DNA of 60,000 bases from positions 59,000,283-59,060,282 of the forward strand of contig OX485805.1 of NCBI GenBank assembly GCA_950295325.1, read 5' to 3'. Position 1 is the first letter of the stretch, and every line of letters begins with the position of its first letter. The position numbers and the translations under genes are program-made. This DNA is from Polytrichum commune. Lineage: Eukaryota > Streptophyta > Polytrichopsida > Polytrichales > Polytrichaceae. Shown piece after piece: positions 13,501 to 23,879 of the stretch. The notes under the pieces were generated by a model that was not told the origin of the DNA, made no database searches, and was given only the letters and a program-made list of their open reading frames with translations.

Positions 13501-14205
13501 TTCAACTACATTATATTGCATTGTTTTTATTGTTTATAAGCTATAACTAATTATGACCTTGTTATGCTATTGTCATACATATATGCTACATACATTGTGA
13601 AAGTTTGGTGATTTTTGGATTTGATCCATAATTTCTATAATCAAATGATGTATTATTTCTTTCTATGCAATTATACATCATGTTTTTATTTTATTTTATT
13701 TTAAAATGTATTGGTATGCACTGGTTTTGCTATAAAAGAATAATGAAAGGAGAATTTTTTTCTTACATGAATGGTGAAGTTTTTGGTGCAAGATGTGATT
13801 GACTATATGGAAACATGCTTAGGCATTGACAGGTTAAAATTGTTGCATTCTATAGATTTTGAGTTTGCATTGCGATTGGAACCTGAAAACAAAGAACTAT
13901 TGAAGCAATATCTTGAAGCAAAGCAAATCCATGAAGTGGTGTGCATATGATTCTTACAAGTTCATAAATTGCAAAATAATTTACTTACTATTGTGACATA
14001 CTGTAGCGAATTGAGGAAAAACAATTTGACATCTTTTGTGATACTTATGAATAAACAACAAGTAGTTTTTGTTTTTGTTTGATTAGTTGTGTATGATAAG
14101 GGTTTTGGGCTGCAGTTTGCAACAAAGGCAAAGGTCATGCCCACAAAGCTCCCGGTCATTGTTCAAGATCATTGCAAGGCTCTACAACAATGGGACACTC
14201 GATAA
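10575..14205 (+). pseudogene. RPAP3-like tetratricopeptide-repeat gene, partial or decaying
   Basis: Three exons join in perfect phase with GT-AG borders: 10575-10699, 11022-11143 and 13856-13938. A possible fourth, 14116-14205, ends in TAA. Together they read as one TPR array: GNMLFEEGKYVEAIMCFTQS, then ALSNRALALLKIRR, then YADAELDCTKAIILDGNYVK, then HHHRGKAHKEL and DFEFALRLEPENKELLKQ. This order, with the LDG.Y.KA..RG and DFE..L.LEPEN spacing, is like RPAP3/SPAG1, co-chaperones that bind HSP90 in R2TP-type assembly of RNA polymerase and PIKK complexes. About 100 residues of TPR are present; I see no credible start exon upstream and no RPAP3 C-terminal domain downstream. Intron 2 is about 2.7 kb. 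It may be a gene with further long introns or a duplicated fragment. The exons carry no internal stops, so decay is inferred only from the missing ends. Confidence 0.55.
11520..11960. repeat. Dispersed repeat, copy 1 (related to 46290-46960)
   Basis: It shares ordered blocks with 46290-46960: a GTGGTGGTGG..GTTGTCAC start, CCATTGTCCA, an A-rich block with ACATGCCAAAA, a G-rich GGAGGTGG block, then GATGGGTCATG and a TTCATATGCAC/TGGGTTC tail. A run of 14 G lies at about 11776-11789. The open frames at 11663-11906 are composition artefacts. The element class is unknown. Confidence 0.4.
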
Positions 14206-16770
14206 AGCTTACCAAACGTTGAAAAGAATCATATCAACTCATGTAGCCTTTAATTGTTGCAAAGGTACTATGAGGACTTTTTAAATCATGGAACTCAAAT
14301 TTAGAAGCTAATCATAGGTGATTTTTGGATAACTAATCCCCATCAATCATCAAATTTCATTGACTGGACATGTCCATTTACAAACAATATGAAGTTAATT
14401 CATAAATGATTTTCTTTTTGGATATATACTTTGACTGAGCAATTTTCACTTAATTGAGAGTTTGTTCTACTCTTTGTATCAAAAAACTAAGGGAAGAAAA
14501 TAGTATTGGTCCACCCTACATGACTTGACATGCTTTCACGCTTATACTACAATGATATTGCAAATATGCAAATCACGTGAAACACATGCAATCCGTGTTA
14601 CATGTAAGAATAACAAGAATATTGCATCACCTTAATTAGTCAATATTCAAACAATCAATATGCACTACATTTATGTAGAATATAACACGAGATGTTATAT
14701 ACATTTATATTATACATATAATGTGTAATGACTAGGAGACCCCTTGTTTGTTTCAACAACTTCTGCAAGTGGCCATTGCATTGTTGTTTGTTCATTTTTT
14801 GGTTGTATTGACAAGTTACAGTTTTTGACTTAGTAAGAAGTTATTGTTGGTAGTCAATGGCATAATGAAACCAACTCGGCTACAATCATATCCAATGTGA
14901 ATGTATGAGCATTGGTTTTAGGCAGTGTCACATGGATTGACTGAAGCATGAAGGGAATTCACATGCTCGTTGACATGCTAGCTAGCCAACTATAAAAACC
15001 TAAAGCCTAAACTTGTAACCGGGCCAGAGTGCCATTGGTAAATTTAGAAATCCCTAAAACCCTCTAAAAATTTAGATGCTTGAACTATGTGTGCACATGA
15101 TGTTATTGTTCAAACTATTTCAATGGTACACTAAATGGTATATGAACCTAAGAGACATATAAAATTAGGTGATATATAAGCTTATGACCTTAAACTTTTG
15201 TGGTATATTCGTTTATGTTGCATATTTGTCAAATAACATCAATGTGACAACTATAGTTGGTGATTAACCTGGTTGGTAGATTTAATTAACTTGGTTGGTG
15301 ATTTGCCAAATGGGTAGTGATTAACCTAGTTGGTACATTTATTTTCAGTGGTCGTTGCAAAGGGGATAGGCTCACATAGCCAATGGGGTTTGACTTACTA
15401 AACTAGGATCTAGCAGAAACCGAGTAGATCTAGATCGGTAGACCTACTAGGCCGGTACCTTTCCACAAACTCTAAGGCTCGGTTCATGATTGCTCATGTA
15501 GTCAAAATTTTGAATAAGACAAAAAAAAATCAATAAAACACTCAGGGTAGACTTAGAAGGTGATACTTGTATCACTTAGGTGTCGTAAATAAGTTTTATT
15601 AAGACAATTATATGATTATTTCAAGTTACTTCGGTTTTGAATTGGCAATTGGATGATGATTAATAGCATAAAGTCTTATAAACTTTCACAACGATACAAA
15701 CAATTGTGTATGTCTCTCAACTCATATTATTACCCATGCAATAGTTTGGTAGTGAGTTCATTTTTATTGGACCAAATGCAGTGCACAAGCATAACCATAA
15801 CCATCGTCAATAATCTTGAATAAAGTATCCCATTTGAGTATCGTTACCAAAGCCAAGAGCCCTTTGGTATGGTCAATAGTCTCGCTTTAATTAATTTCGT
15901 TAAATGCAACTTGAAATTGCAGTGCAATTATCCTTGCAAGATTTTCAATCTTCTTGGATTAAATATGATTTTAATTATAATATTCGGCAATAGTCTCTTA
16001 CTTGGTCTTGGCCATAGTAATCAAAATATCCAAGGGTTATAACCATAGATCAAACCACAACAAAACTAGTAGAATACGATATGGTGCATTCATTTACTCT
16101 CTTATTTTCAATTGGTCTTTCATTCCGTATCCTCATCTCAAATTATTTATTCAATGTTGATTTTCATTCCAATGGTAGCGTTTTTCATACTCTGGGCTAG
16201 AGAATTGAGTTACCATGTCTTACTTGATCCAATATTAACATTGTAGTATATGAAAGTGAAATCACACTCACATCCAATTGTAATTTGTTACTTACTAACG
16301 CTTGACCACCAAATCGGTATATTATTTGAGGTTTTCTTTGTCTCTTCACAAGCAATGGTCTTGTCACCCTATCCTTTCAATTCTTGCCAAAATTTACAAA
16401 ATCAACAAACCTTCGGGTTGCTCAAGAATTATAGTTGAGACCATAGCCTGTTCACTTCAATATACTATCACATTTTTCTCCCAGCGTGGTAATTCCTTGC
16501 ACATTGAGACCATTGCCTTCACCAAGTTACATTCACAATGACACTCTATTAGACAATCAATTTCTTCTTCGACACACTCAATTGGGCATATGAGATTCTT
16601 CTTCACTTGTTCACAACAAGACTATAGTCTTATGCTTATCTAGATTGATTATTGTAACAAAGTTATACCTTCATGGATGGAATTACTCCATTACATAGGA
16701 AACCAAACTGCCAGCTGTTAATGTGCCACCCTAAATTTGCTTTGGATTCAGTTAAATAAAAAACCATGCT
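14206..16770. other. Intergenic region, no recognised feature
   Basis: AT-rich with no open frame resembling a protein family. Small internal repeats of a TTGGTTGG/AACCTAGTTGGT type are seen at about 15255-15340. I see nothing else here. Confidence 0.5.
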
Positions 16771-16773
16771 TGT

Positions 16774-17520
16774 TCTCCACACGGGGAGGTGACTATCGGA
16801 ATTTTAGAAACCACGTGAGATAAAAAAAATAAGGTCAATTTAATTCGTTGAGGGTAAATTTTATAAATTCGTTAGATCTACCATAGCATTGGAAATATGC
16901 CCCCTAAATGATTATATGTAAAATAACGTGGTGAATAATTCCTCCATTTTAGTAATTAGTAGAAAAAAAAAATAGGGTCATAGATATTGGATCCCCCCAA
17001 ACGTGTGTAGTAGGATCAATACAATAATTATGGGTTTGACTACTTAAATGAATATTGTGTAAATTCTATCCAAATTTGAATGAAACACATTCGGTGGTAG
17101 GAAATGTTGTGGATTTTATTGGGGGAAGGAATGTTATGACTTCTCAATAGCCCTTGGGCTTGCTTAGGGTTTGGGCAAACACAATGGCCTGAAGGCGGTG
17201 AAGCGTTCAGGTAGGAGGTCTTGCGTTGGTAAAGCGTGAAACAGTGAAGCGGCACAAAGGCGGTAGGTAAGACACATTTTTTGGAACTTTCTTCTTTGCT
17301 TCATAGCATTCACACAGGGTGTTTCACGAAAGCCGAAGATTTGGCTTGCTTCGCTCTCGTGTGGTAAGAGTCGATTACAAACTCCAACTTCTTGATTTTC
17401 CCCTTCCACTGACCATTTTTTAACGACATGTTATTGATTTCCGACACCCTCCTAAATGTGAGATATAGAAAGATGAAGAGTTACAAGACCTGAATGTGAA
17501 TGTAGAAAGATGAGATGTTC
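16774..17520. repeat. Tandem segmental duplication, copy 1
   Basis: This block is repeated about 1.13 kb downstream (17903-18516 plus 19489-19605). Shared landmarks in order are CACGGGGAGGTGACTAT, GGATCCCCCCAAA, GTGTGTAGTAGGATCAATAC, GGTAGGAGGTCTTGCGTTGG, and ACGACATG.TATT followed by TTTCCGAC. Copy 1 runs straight through CCCCTTCCACTGACC, which shows the uninterrupted state of the site where copy 2 holds a solo LTR. Minus-strand open frames inside both copies are not convincing genes. Confidence 0.8.
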
Positions 17521-17902
17521 ATGATTACATCAATGCTTCATTTTCTACAAAATGAATGTTGTTGGGTCTTGGGATAGATTGCAACAATGCCTTCAGATTT
17601 TGACAAAACATCAATCAAAACTTGGAGAATTAATGGATGTTTTTGTGTGGGCTTCTCTAAGGTATAATATCATCATCTCTCATCAGTTGAGAAATAACAT
17701 CCGTGAAGTAGTATAAAACATCATTATCCAACTCCATACTACTTTTTGAAAGATCTTTGTCCATATTCATATGAAAAGGCAAAGGCATGCGTTTTAATCC
17801 GAAAATATTACTAAAAGAGTGAACAAGTAAGAGCATTGTGAACTTGACAATTTGCAAAACAAATGTAAAATAAGTAAAATAAGAAACCAACCAAATTATA
17901 AT

Positions 17903-19605
17903 CTACACACGGGGAGGTGACTATTGAAATTTTAGAAACCACATGAGATAAAAAATAAGGTCAATTTAATTCATCGAGGGTAAATTTTACAAATTCGTTA
18001 GATCTACGATAGCATTGGAAATATGTCCTCTACATGATTATTTGTAAAATAAGGTGGTGAATAATTCCTCCATTTTAGTAATCAGTAGAAAAAATAGGGT
18101 ATTAGATATTGGATCCCCCCAAATGTGTGTAGTAGGATCAATACAATAATTATGGGTTTGACTACTTGGATGAAGAATTGTGTAAATTTTGTCCAAATTT
18201 GAATGAAACGCATTAGTATGGAGGGAAATGTTGTGGATTTTTTTTGGGGAAGGAATGTTGTGACTTCTCAATGGCCCTTGGCTTGCTTAGGGTTGGGCAC
18301 GCACAGTGGCGTGAAGGCGGTGAAGCGTTCGGGTAGGAGGTCTTGCGTTGGTGAAGTGTGGCGCATAGGCGGTAGGTAAGACACATTTTTTGGAGTTTTC
18401 TTATTTGCTTCATAACGTTCACACAAGGTGTTTCATGAGCGCCAAAAATTCAGCTTGCTTCGCTTGCATGCGATAAGAATTGATTTCAAATTCCAACTCC
18501 TTGATTTTTCCCTTCTTGTCGCAACCCTTGCTAGGTCCCTTAACAATCTTGCCAATTTTCGTTTCTAGCAAAGGTTACGAGCGCTAACCATTCGCATTCC
18601 GCCATGCTAATGGATAGCTCCTCTTACCCCGGACCAATAGTTCATAGGAGGGAACCAACCCTCCTACTTTGCTTTCGGGACTCACCCCTTAATCGGTAAC
18701 CCATTTCCCCAATGTGGACTTCCATCCATGGAAGTCCAATCCTATGTTGATCATCGCGTTGCCGGAGCAACACTACAACAACCCGAAGCATACTAGGCAA
18801 CTATGGCCTCACAATAGGCCAAAGCCCATGGAGGCCTTGCCGTTCGGCCTCGGGTGGGTGAGGCCACACCACCTCACCCATATAAGCCTCTAGGACTTCA
18901 CGCGGGGCCCCTACCCCACCGTCAACCAACCTCTTGTCTCTCTACCAAGAGTTGGGGCCAAGTGGACATTTTCCCTTAGCCGCGGGGCCTAGAAGCCCCC
19001 AGCAGCTTCAGACCATCATAACTTCCTTGTATGATGTCTGATTCCAGCAACCAACCACTCCATCTTCATCTACGCTTCACGTAGATGCCGATGGACTCCT
19101 CACTTGCCCCATTCGGGCAAGTGGTGAGGAAGTTATGCCTGTTTGAACCTTGGCAGTCCCGGGAATCACTCCCAGGCACTGCTGTACCAGGGCGCTGTCC
19201 CGGGACAGCGCCCCACTCAAATGGCCATAACTCCTAGCTCACACCTCGGATTGAGGTGTTCTTGAGCATTCTAGAATCACCACGCCATGAGCTACGCATA
19301 GCTCATGGCCTTACCCTTGTGCCTCCTAGTCTTCGTGGATGGGAGGCGTTCCCAACGCCCGGGGACCTCACCCACACTAGGATCACTTGGGCCCTCTCAC
19401 CAACGGCGCCACAAGTCCCGGGTGTCACTCCGGGGTCCCCCTTGTGCCCATGGTGTTTCGGGCACTCCTCATGGAGAGGTGCGCGACACTTCCACTGTCC
19501 GTTTTTGGACGACATGCTATTAATTTCCGACGCCATCCTAAATGTGAGATGTAGAAGAATGAAGAGTTACAAAACCTGAATGTGACCGTAGAAAGATGAG
19601 ATGTT
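17903..19605. repeat. Tandem segmental duplication, copy 2 (interrupted)
   Basis: Homologous to 16774-17520 but split by a 972-bp solo LTR at 18517-19488. On both sides of the insertion the sequence resumes exactly where copy 1 continues (CTTCCACTG, then ACGACATGCTATTAATTTCC). Divergence between copies includes small indels, so the duplication is not recent. Confidence 0.8.
18517..19488. mobile_element. GC-rich solo LTR in duplication copy 2
   Basis: The ends are inverted (TGTCGC...GCGACA) and follow the TG...CA LTR rule. It is flanked by CTTCT (18512-18516) and CTTCC (19489-19493), a 5-bp target duplication with one change. The empty site in duplication copy 1 reads CTTCC once. It is much more GC-rich than its surroundings and has a TATA-like CATATAAG at about 18879, as expected for an LTR promoter. 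No gag or pol is adjacent, so it is a solo LTR, probably formed by LTR-LTR recombination. Open frames at 19256-19579 lie mostly inside it and are not genes. Confidence 0.8.
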
Positions 19606-21253
19606 TTCCAGGTTATTATGTACTTGTATCTTGTTCTTTGAGACATCTACCTCAAGTGGGATGTTCTGATGTCGCTACCAATAGTTGTAGAAATGTGTAC
19701 GTTTTGATGAGATGTGTCATTCGGATTTTGTATAACAGGTGGTTTCGGAGTCAGAGGACGAGGTCCTACTGGAGATTGCAGTGTCATTCCATGAGAGGCC
19801 AATTTTGTCATAGAACTGGAACTAATGTCGTAGAAACTAGGAGATTACTCAGATGAAAAAGAAATTAAGAAAGTTCATGAGGTTGGAATTGGGTTCTAGA
19901 AAGGCCGATATTGGGATCATCTCGGAAATGTGAGCCAACTTTTCTCATATGACCCTTTTCAACCCTAGAATTATAGGTTTATTTCGAAGATTTCAAACAT
20001 AAAATTACAAACTCCATTATGTAATCCTAGTAATGCTAGTAGTGTCCAATATGCCAACATTCTATTGATTGTATTTTTGCTACAACAATCTTTTGTAGAT
20101 GATTGATGATGCGTTACAACATTTGGCAACGTCACCGTGATAGACGTAGAGGATTGCGCTTTGCCTTGCACTCTGCCTTGGAGGAAGATTTGGTGGAATG
20201 GTTGGAGACTTCAAAGGTTGCCCGCCTCATGTCATCAATTAGTTTTAGTTATTCGTCATCATTGGTGCTAAGCAAATCTTTCCAAATTTTTTAGTCTTAT
20301 CATGACATTGTAAAGGATATTGACATGTATTGGAGGGTGCATAGTTATATCCTAACCCTTCACATTATAAATATTTGGTACAAGGTTGAATGTGTTTGTG
20401 AACACAATTGAAGTAAATGTTTTCAATTTGTGTATTTAGTTTTCTTTCGTTTGAATGCAATCTTTTGTTTTTGGAGTACATAGTTGTGCAAAAAATCATG
20501 TTTTGTGATAATTGATTGTGTTTCTTGTTTTATTCTATCCGTGTTTACAACTTGTCTATATTAGCTTGTACATTTTGATATCTCCATGTTTATTAGTAAC
20601 CTTTTAAATAATATCCAAGTGTTATTGATTGTGTTTTGAACAACGTTTTGAACGGTTTAGCATTGGTAAAACTAATTGAAACCGATTGAATGACAAGATG
20701 GATGCTATGAAACGTTTGTTGCCCACATAGTCAATTTTGCAATGCTATAGTATTCCGTCTACTATTTGGTACTTGTATGATTTATAAAAAAAATATGATG
20801 CCAAAAATTAGCCTTTCTAAACAATTACAAATAAATATAGGGTGTTAAAAAATACGTCAAAGTAGCTTTATATCTACATATAGGGATGGAAAAAATATTG
20901 AGAGGTGCATAAATATCCCCCCATTAAATACCCCATTATCGCATGTGGTTACAAAATGTAAGGGGGTGTGATCCCCCCGTGAATGTACACAAACAACATC
21001 ATTCATTAAAATGAGAAAAATGTGATGAATTTTTTTTTGTGAGATAAATTATTTTGTTTGAATTGCAATGATTGGCTAGACGAAGTGGGTTTATATAAGT
21101 CCAAGTTTCATGACCAACATTACAATTTTAATTGAAAAATATAAAGATAATTCTTTTGTCCACTTTGGATCTTTCAGGATGAAATATCAACAAAAAATCA
21201 TCATCATGAAGATATTGTATACAAAATAAATTTTTTTAATCAGGCTTTGCATT
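19606..21253. other. Intergenic region, no recognised feature
   Basis: Short open frames at 19596-19856 and 20103-20294 (plus) have biased residues but no domain I recognise. The remainder is AT-rich. Confidence 0.45.
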
Positions 21254-21750
21254 CTAGGAAGGTATTGAAGAAAGAGGTTTTGAAATTCCAGGCACATAAA
21301 ATTCCTTCGGAATATCCACAATAACCAAATTAACATCTTGTGTTGTATTCTGAACTCCCTGAAAGTAGAATGTGTCATTTGCACCAACCTAGATAACATA
21401 AATATAATACATTATTGAGCAAGAAAGTGGAAAACAAAGTAACATTGATAATTTAATATATATTTTAGAAGAATCGGTGAGAGAAATACCTTAGCAAAAA
21501 ATGCATTGATGCCGTGAAAAGATTGAAGCAAAAATTTGGTTTTGTCTTTGACATTCGATATGTTAAATAATGAGTGATTCAAAATGAGCTCAAATGAGAC
21601 TTTATTAGAATTACATTGTGTGGTTTGAGAAGCTTTAGTCTTGTATCTCAAAGAAGTAAAAAGTTCTAAAATACTAGAAAGAACAAGGTTGGTATTTGAT
21701 GGAGTTGCAAGTTCAAAAATGTTAAAGCTTCTTGCCAGAAGGTTTACCAT
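21254..21750 (-). CDS. Unrecognised gene, last two exons (or a captured gene fragment)
   Basis: Exon A (about 21490-21750, open somewhat further upstream) and exon B (21254-21388, stop TAG at 21254-21256) are joined by a 101-bp intron. The donor is AAG|GTATTT, the acceptor TTATCTAG|GTTGG, phase 0 on both sides, and the joined frame is open. Exon B codes 44 residues, including GANDTFYFQGVQNT, NLVIVDIPKEFYVPGISK and a serine-rich end. Exon A ends with KTKFLLQSFHGINAFFAK. The balanced composition and clean splice suggest real coding sequence. I do not recognise the family. Upstream to 22660 I see no further exon, so it may be a truncated copy carried by duplication or transposition. Confidence 0.45.
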
Positions 21751-22661
21751 TAAAGATGCCGTTGTCTTTAGACTATTAAGCCACTTGAGTATTGTTTTTT
21801 TTCTTCCCTTTTATAGATACTCTACATGGTTATTCATCTTATACTTTAGGTGGAACAATTACGAGCTCAAGACAATTACAGAATTCCAATTTGGGATGTG
21901 AATTTTTATCTTAAAACAATTCATATACCGTCCACATTCATACCAATGAACCTCATCTTAATCTTTGCAACACAAAATTCTTCGATTGAACATCTTTGAA
22001 ATTATATAAAAAAGTTGGTAGCTTGTCCAAAACATTGGCAAGCAGTAACACACGCTTCAAGTATATGTGAAAACAAAAAATTGAAACCAAGTTAAAACAA
22101 TTACAAAAACCTAAAGCCTCCTTGGTCATGTCTGATCAATGTGTGGTTGTATCATATATGCACTTGTCTCGACTCCCCTTAACGAGATTCTCCTTCGTGA
22201 GGGTACGCTCAAGTTGCTTTTGCCTTGCAAAATCAATCTTACAGTGCCTTATTTAGGAACTTTTGAACCACTTGTTCAAACTAGATTTTAGAGAAGTTGA
22301 TGTATAGCTTTTCATAGTAAAATGTTCATTTTCCTTCGTTGTGTGTGTGTGTACATATATATAATGCATGTTGTCAAATTGCCTTGTGTAACAACTAGTT
22401 TTTCTCCTCCTTTGCATGGTTTTCCCTTCATAAACAATTTGTCTAAATAATGTGTGAAATGAACCTAGCATAACGTAGCCGTCCTAACTCGTTCCTCTCC
22501 ACAAGGTATGGAGGATAATGTCCTTGCTCCCCCTCGCTTGTCTCCGCATCGCATGGAGCACAGCAAGGCCACTCCCCCAATTTTGCCCACGTACCCCTCC
22601 CACGGCGGTTCTTGATTTTGGACCTTAAGGGGTCATGGTCCAGTGTGCAAATTTTCATATA

Positions 22662-23609
22662 CAGTCCTACCTCTTTAATACGACACTCGATAATACGACA
22701 ACCTCGATATTATGACACAAATTTCGTAAACCAAACTTCCTAGTTCAAATCTACCTCTATGAAAATGTTAATACGACACTCCTAGACCCCCCCAAATGTC
22801 ATATTATAGAGGTAATAAATGCATTTATATGGTGGGTCCCACACACTTATATATACATAAATACATAAATAATTTTAAATTCATAAATCTTATACAAATG
22901 AAGTTTGGATTAAGGAAGTTTAAATGTAAAATGATGAAATAAACATGAGAACCATGGGAACTAGGTTCTCTTTCTAAAACCCTACTCATGAGGACCAAAG
23001 AGAAAAATCGAGATTGATCAAGGAGTCCGAAGACTTGGCCCTTCTAATATCAAAAGTGCAGCTTGGATCAGATGAGATGCCATTTGAAGAGTATGTGGTA
23101 ATGGAAGGTGAAGACATCATTGAGGCTGAATATTGCATCTCAAAGCTAGTTGATATGGCCTTAGGATAGAGAATAGAGCCAGTTAGTTTGGACCTTACTG
23201 CTGAGACCATAAACCCTTTAGATGTTGATGAGAGACCTCCACCTATTGTGAAACTAACGGATGCTCAACAACATGCTCAGCTATTAGCTACATTTTTTAT
23301 GGACAATTCATTAGACTTCACTCCCGCAAATCTGAAGAAATTGCAGGGCATAATAGAGAAGCTCAATAAGATATATGTTGCTAACTTGAAGTGGCAACAT
23401 CAGCGGATTATTGATTCCTTCTTCAAGTCCACATAGGTTTAGTGAGGAGAATTTGCATATTTGTAATACATTTGAAAGAATACTCATTTTTACATATGGA
23501 AAAATATCTCAAGTGTGTTTTTATGAAGTACCTCGTTATTGTGACAACTAGGTCCAATTTGTCATATTATTGAATATGTGACACCTCGATAATACGACCT
23601 TTTTCTCGT
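22662..23609 (+). mobile_element. Tigger/pogo-like DNA transposon, copy 1, 3' end lost
   Basis: It starts with CAGTCCTACCTCTTTAATA after a TA (22660-22661) and matches the complete copy at 42082-43073 nearly base for base until TTTTCTCGT at 23609, where similarity stops and the right inverted repeat is missing. Internal TCGATAATACGAC motifs near both ends look like transposase-binding repeats. The element is only about 1 kb and keeps just the C-terminal part of a transposase, so it is an internally deleted, non-autonomous derivative. Confidence 0.85.
23077..23436 (+). pseudogene. Tigger/CENP-B-type transposase C-terminal remnant (copy 1)
   Basis: The frame from ATG 23077 to a stop at 23436 is broken by TAG at 23167-23169, where copy 2 has CAG. 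It codes about 120 residues: acidic YVVMEGEDIIEAEY, then a proline-rich ERPPPIVKLTDAQQHAQL, then a helical QGIIEKLNKI segment. Nothing upstream resembles the DDE catalytic core or the HTH DNA-binding domain. The Tigger/pogo assignment rests mainly on TA target duplications and CAGT-type ends; the tail protein is consistent with this group. Confidence 0.6.
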
Positions 23610-23879
23610 GACAATAGGTCTAGAGCCTCCCTAGTATCATCTTACTCATGAGAGAAGGGAATCTTATATTTCTAGATGATTACACACTCATAAAGTTTAG
23701 ACACTCCAACACAAATTTCCTGCTGTAATGCCATCACCAGCAATTAAATTCAAGTTTCGTGTCGGTAGTTATTTGTGGCGCAAGAATTTCATTTGCTAGA
23801 ATTTGGTAATTAGATATACGATTGTTGGTTGAATTTTAGGTACCAAAAAGTAGGAAAATAGAGGTCTGATCACTCTCAA

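Noticed and set aside
19256-19646. Overlapping GC-rich open frames on both strands
   Set aside because: They lie mostly in the solo LTR (18517-19488); GC-rich DNA gives long chance frames and no domain is seen.
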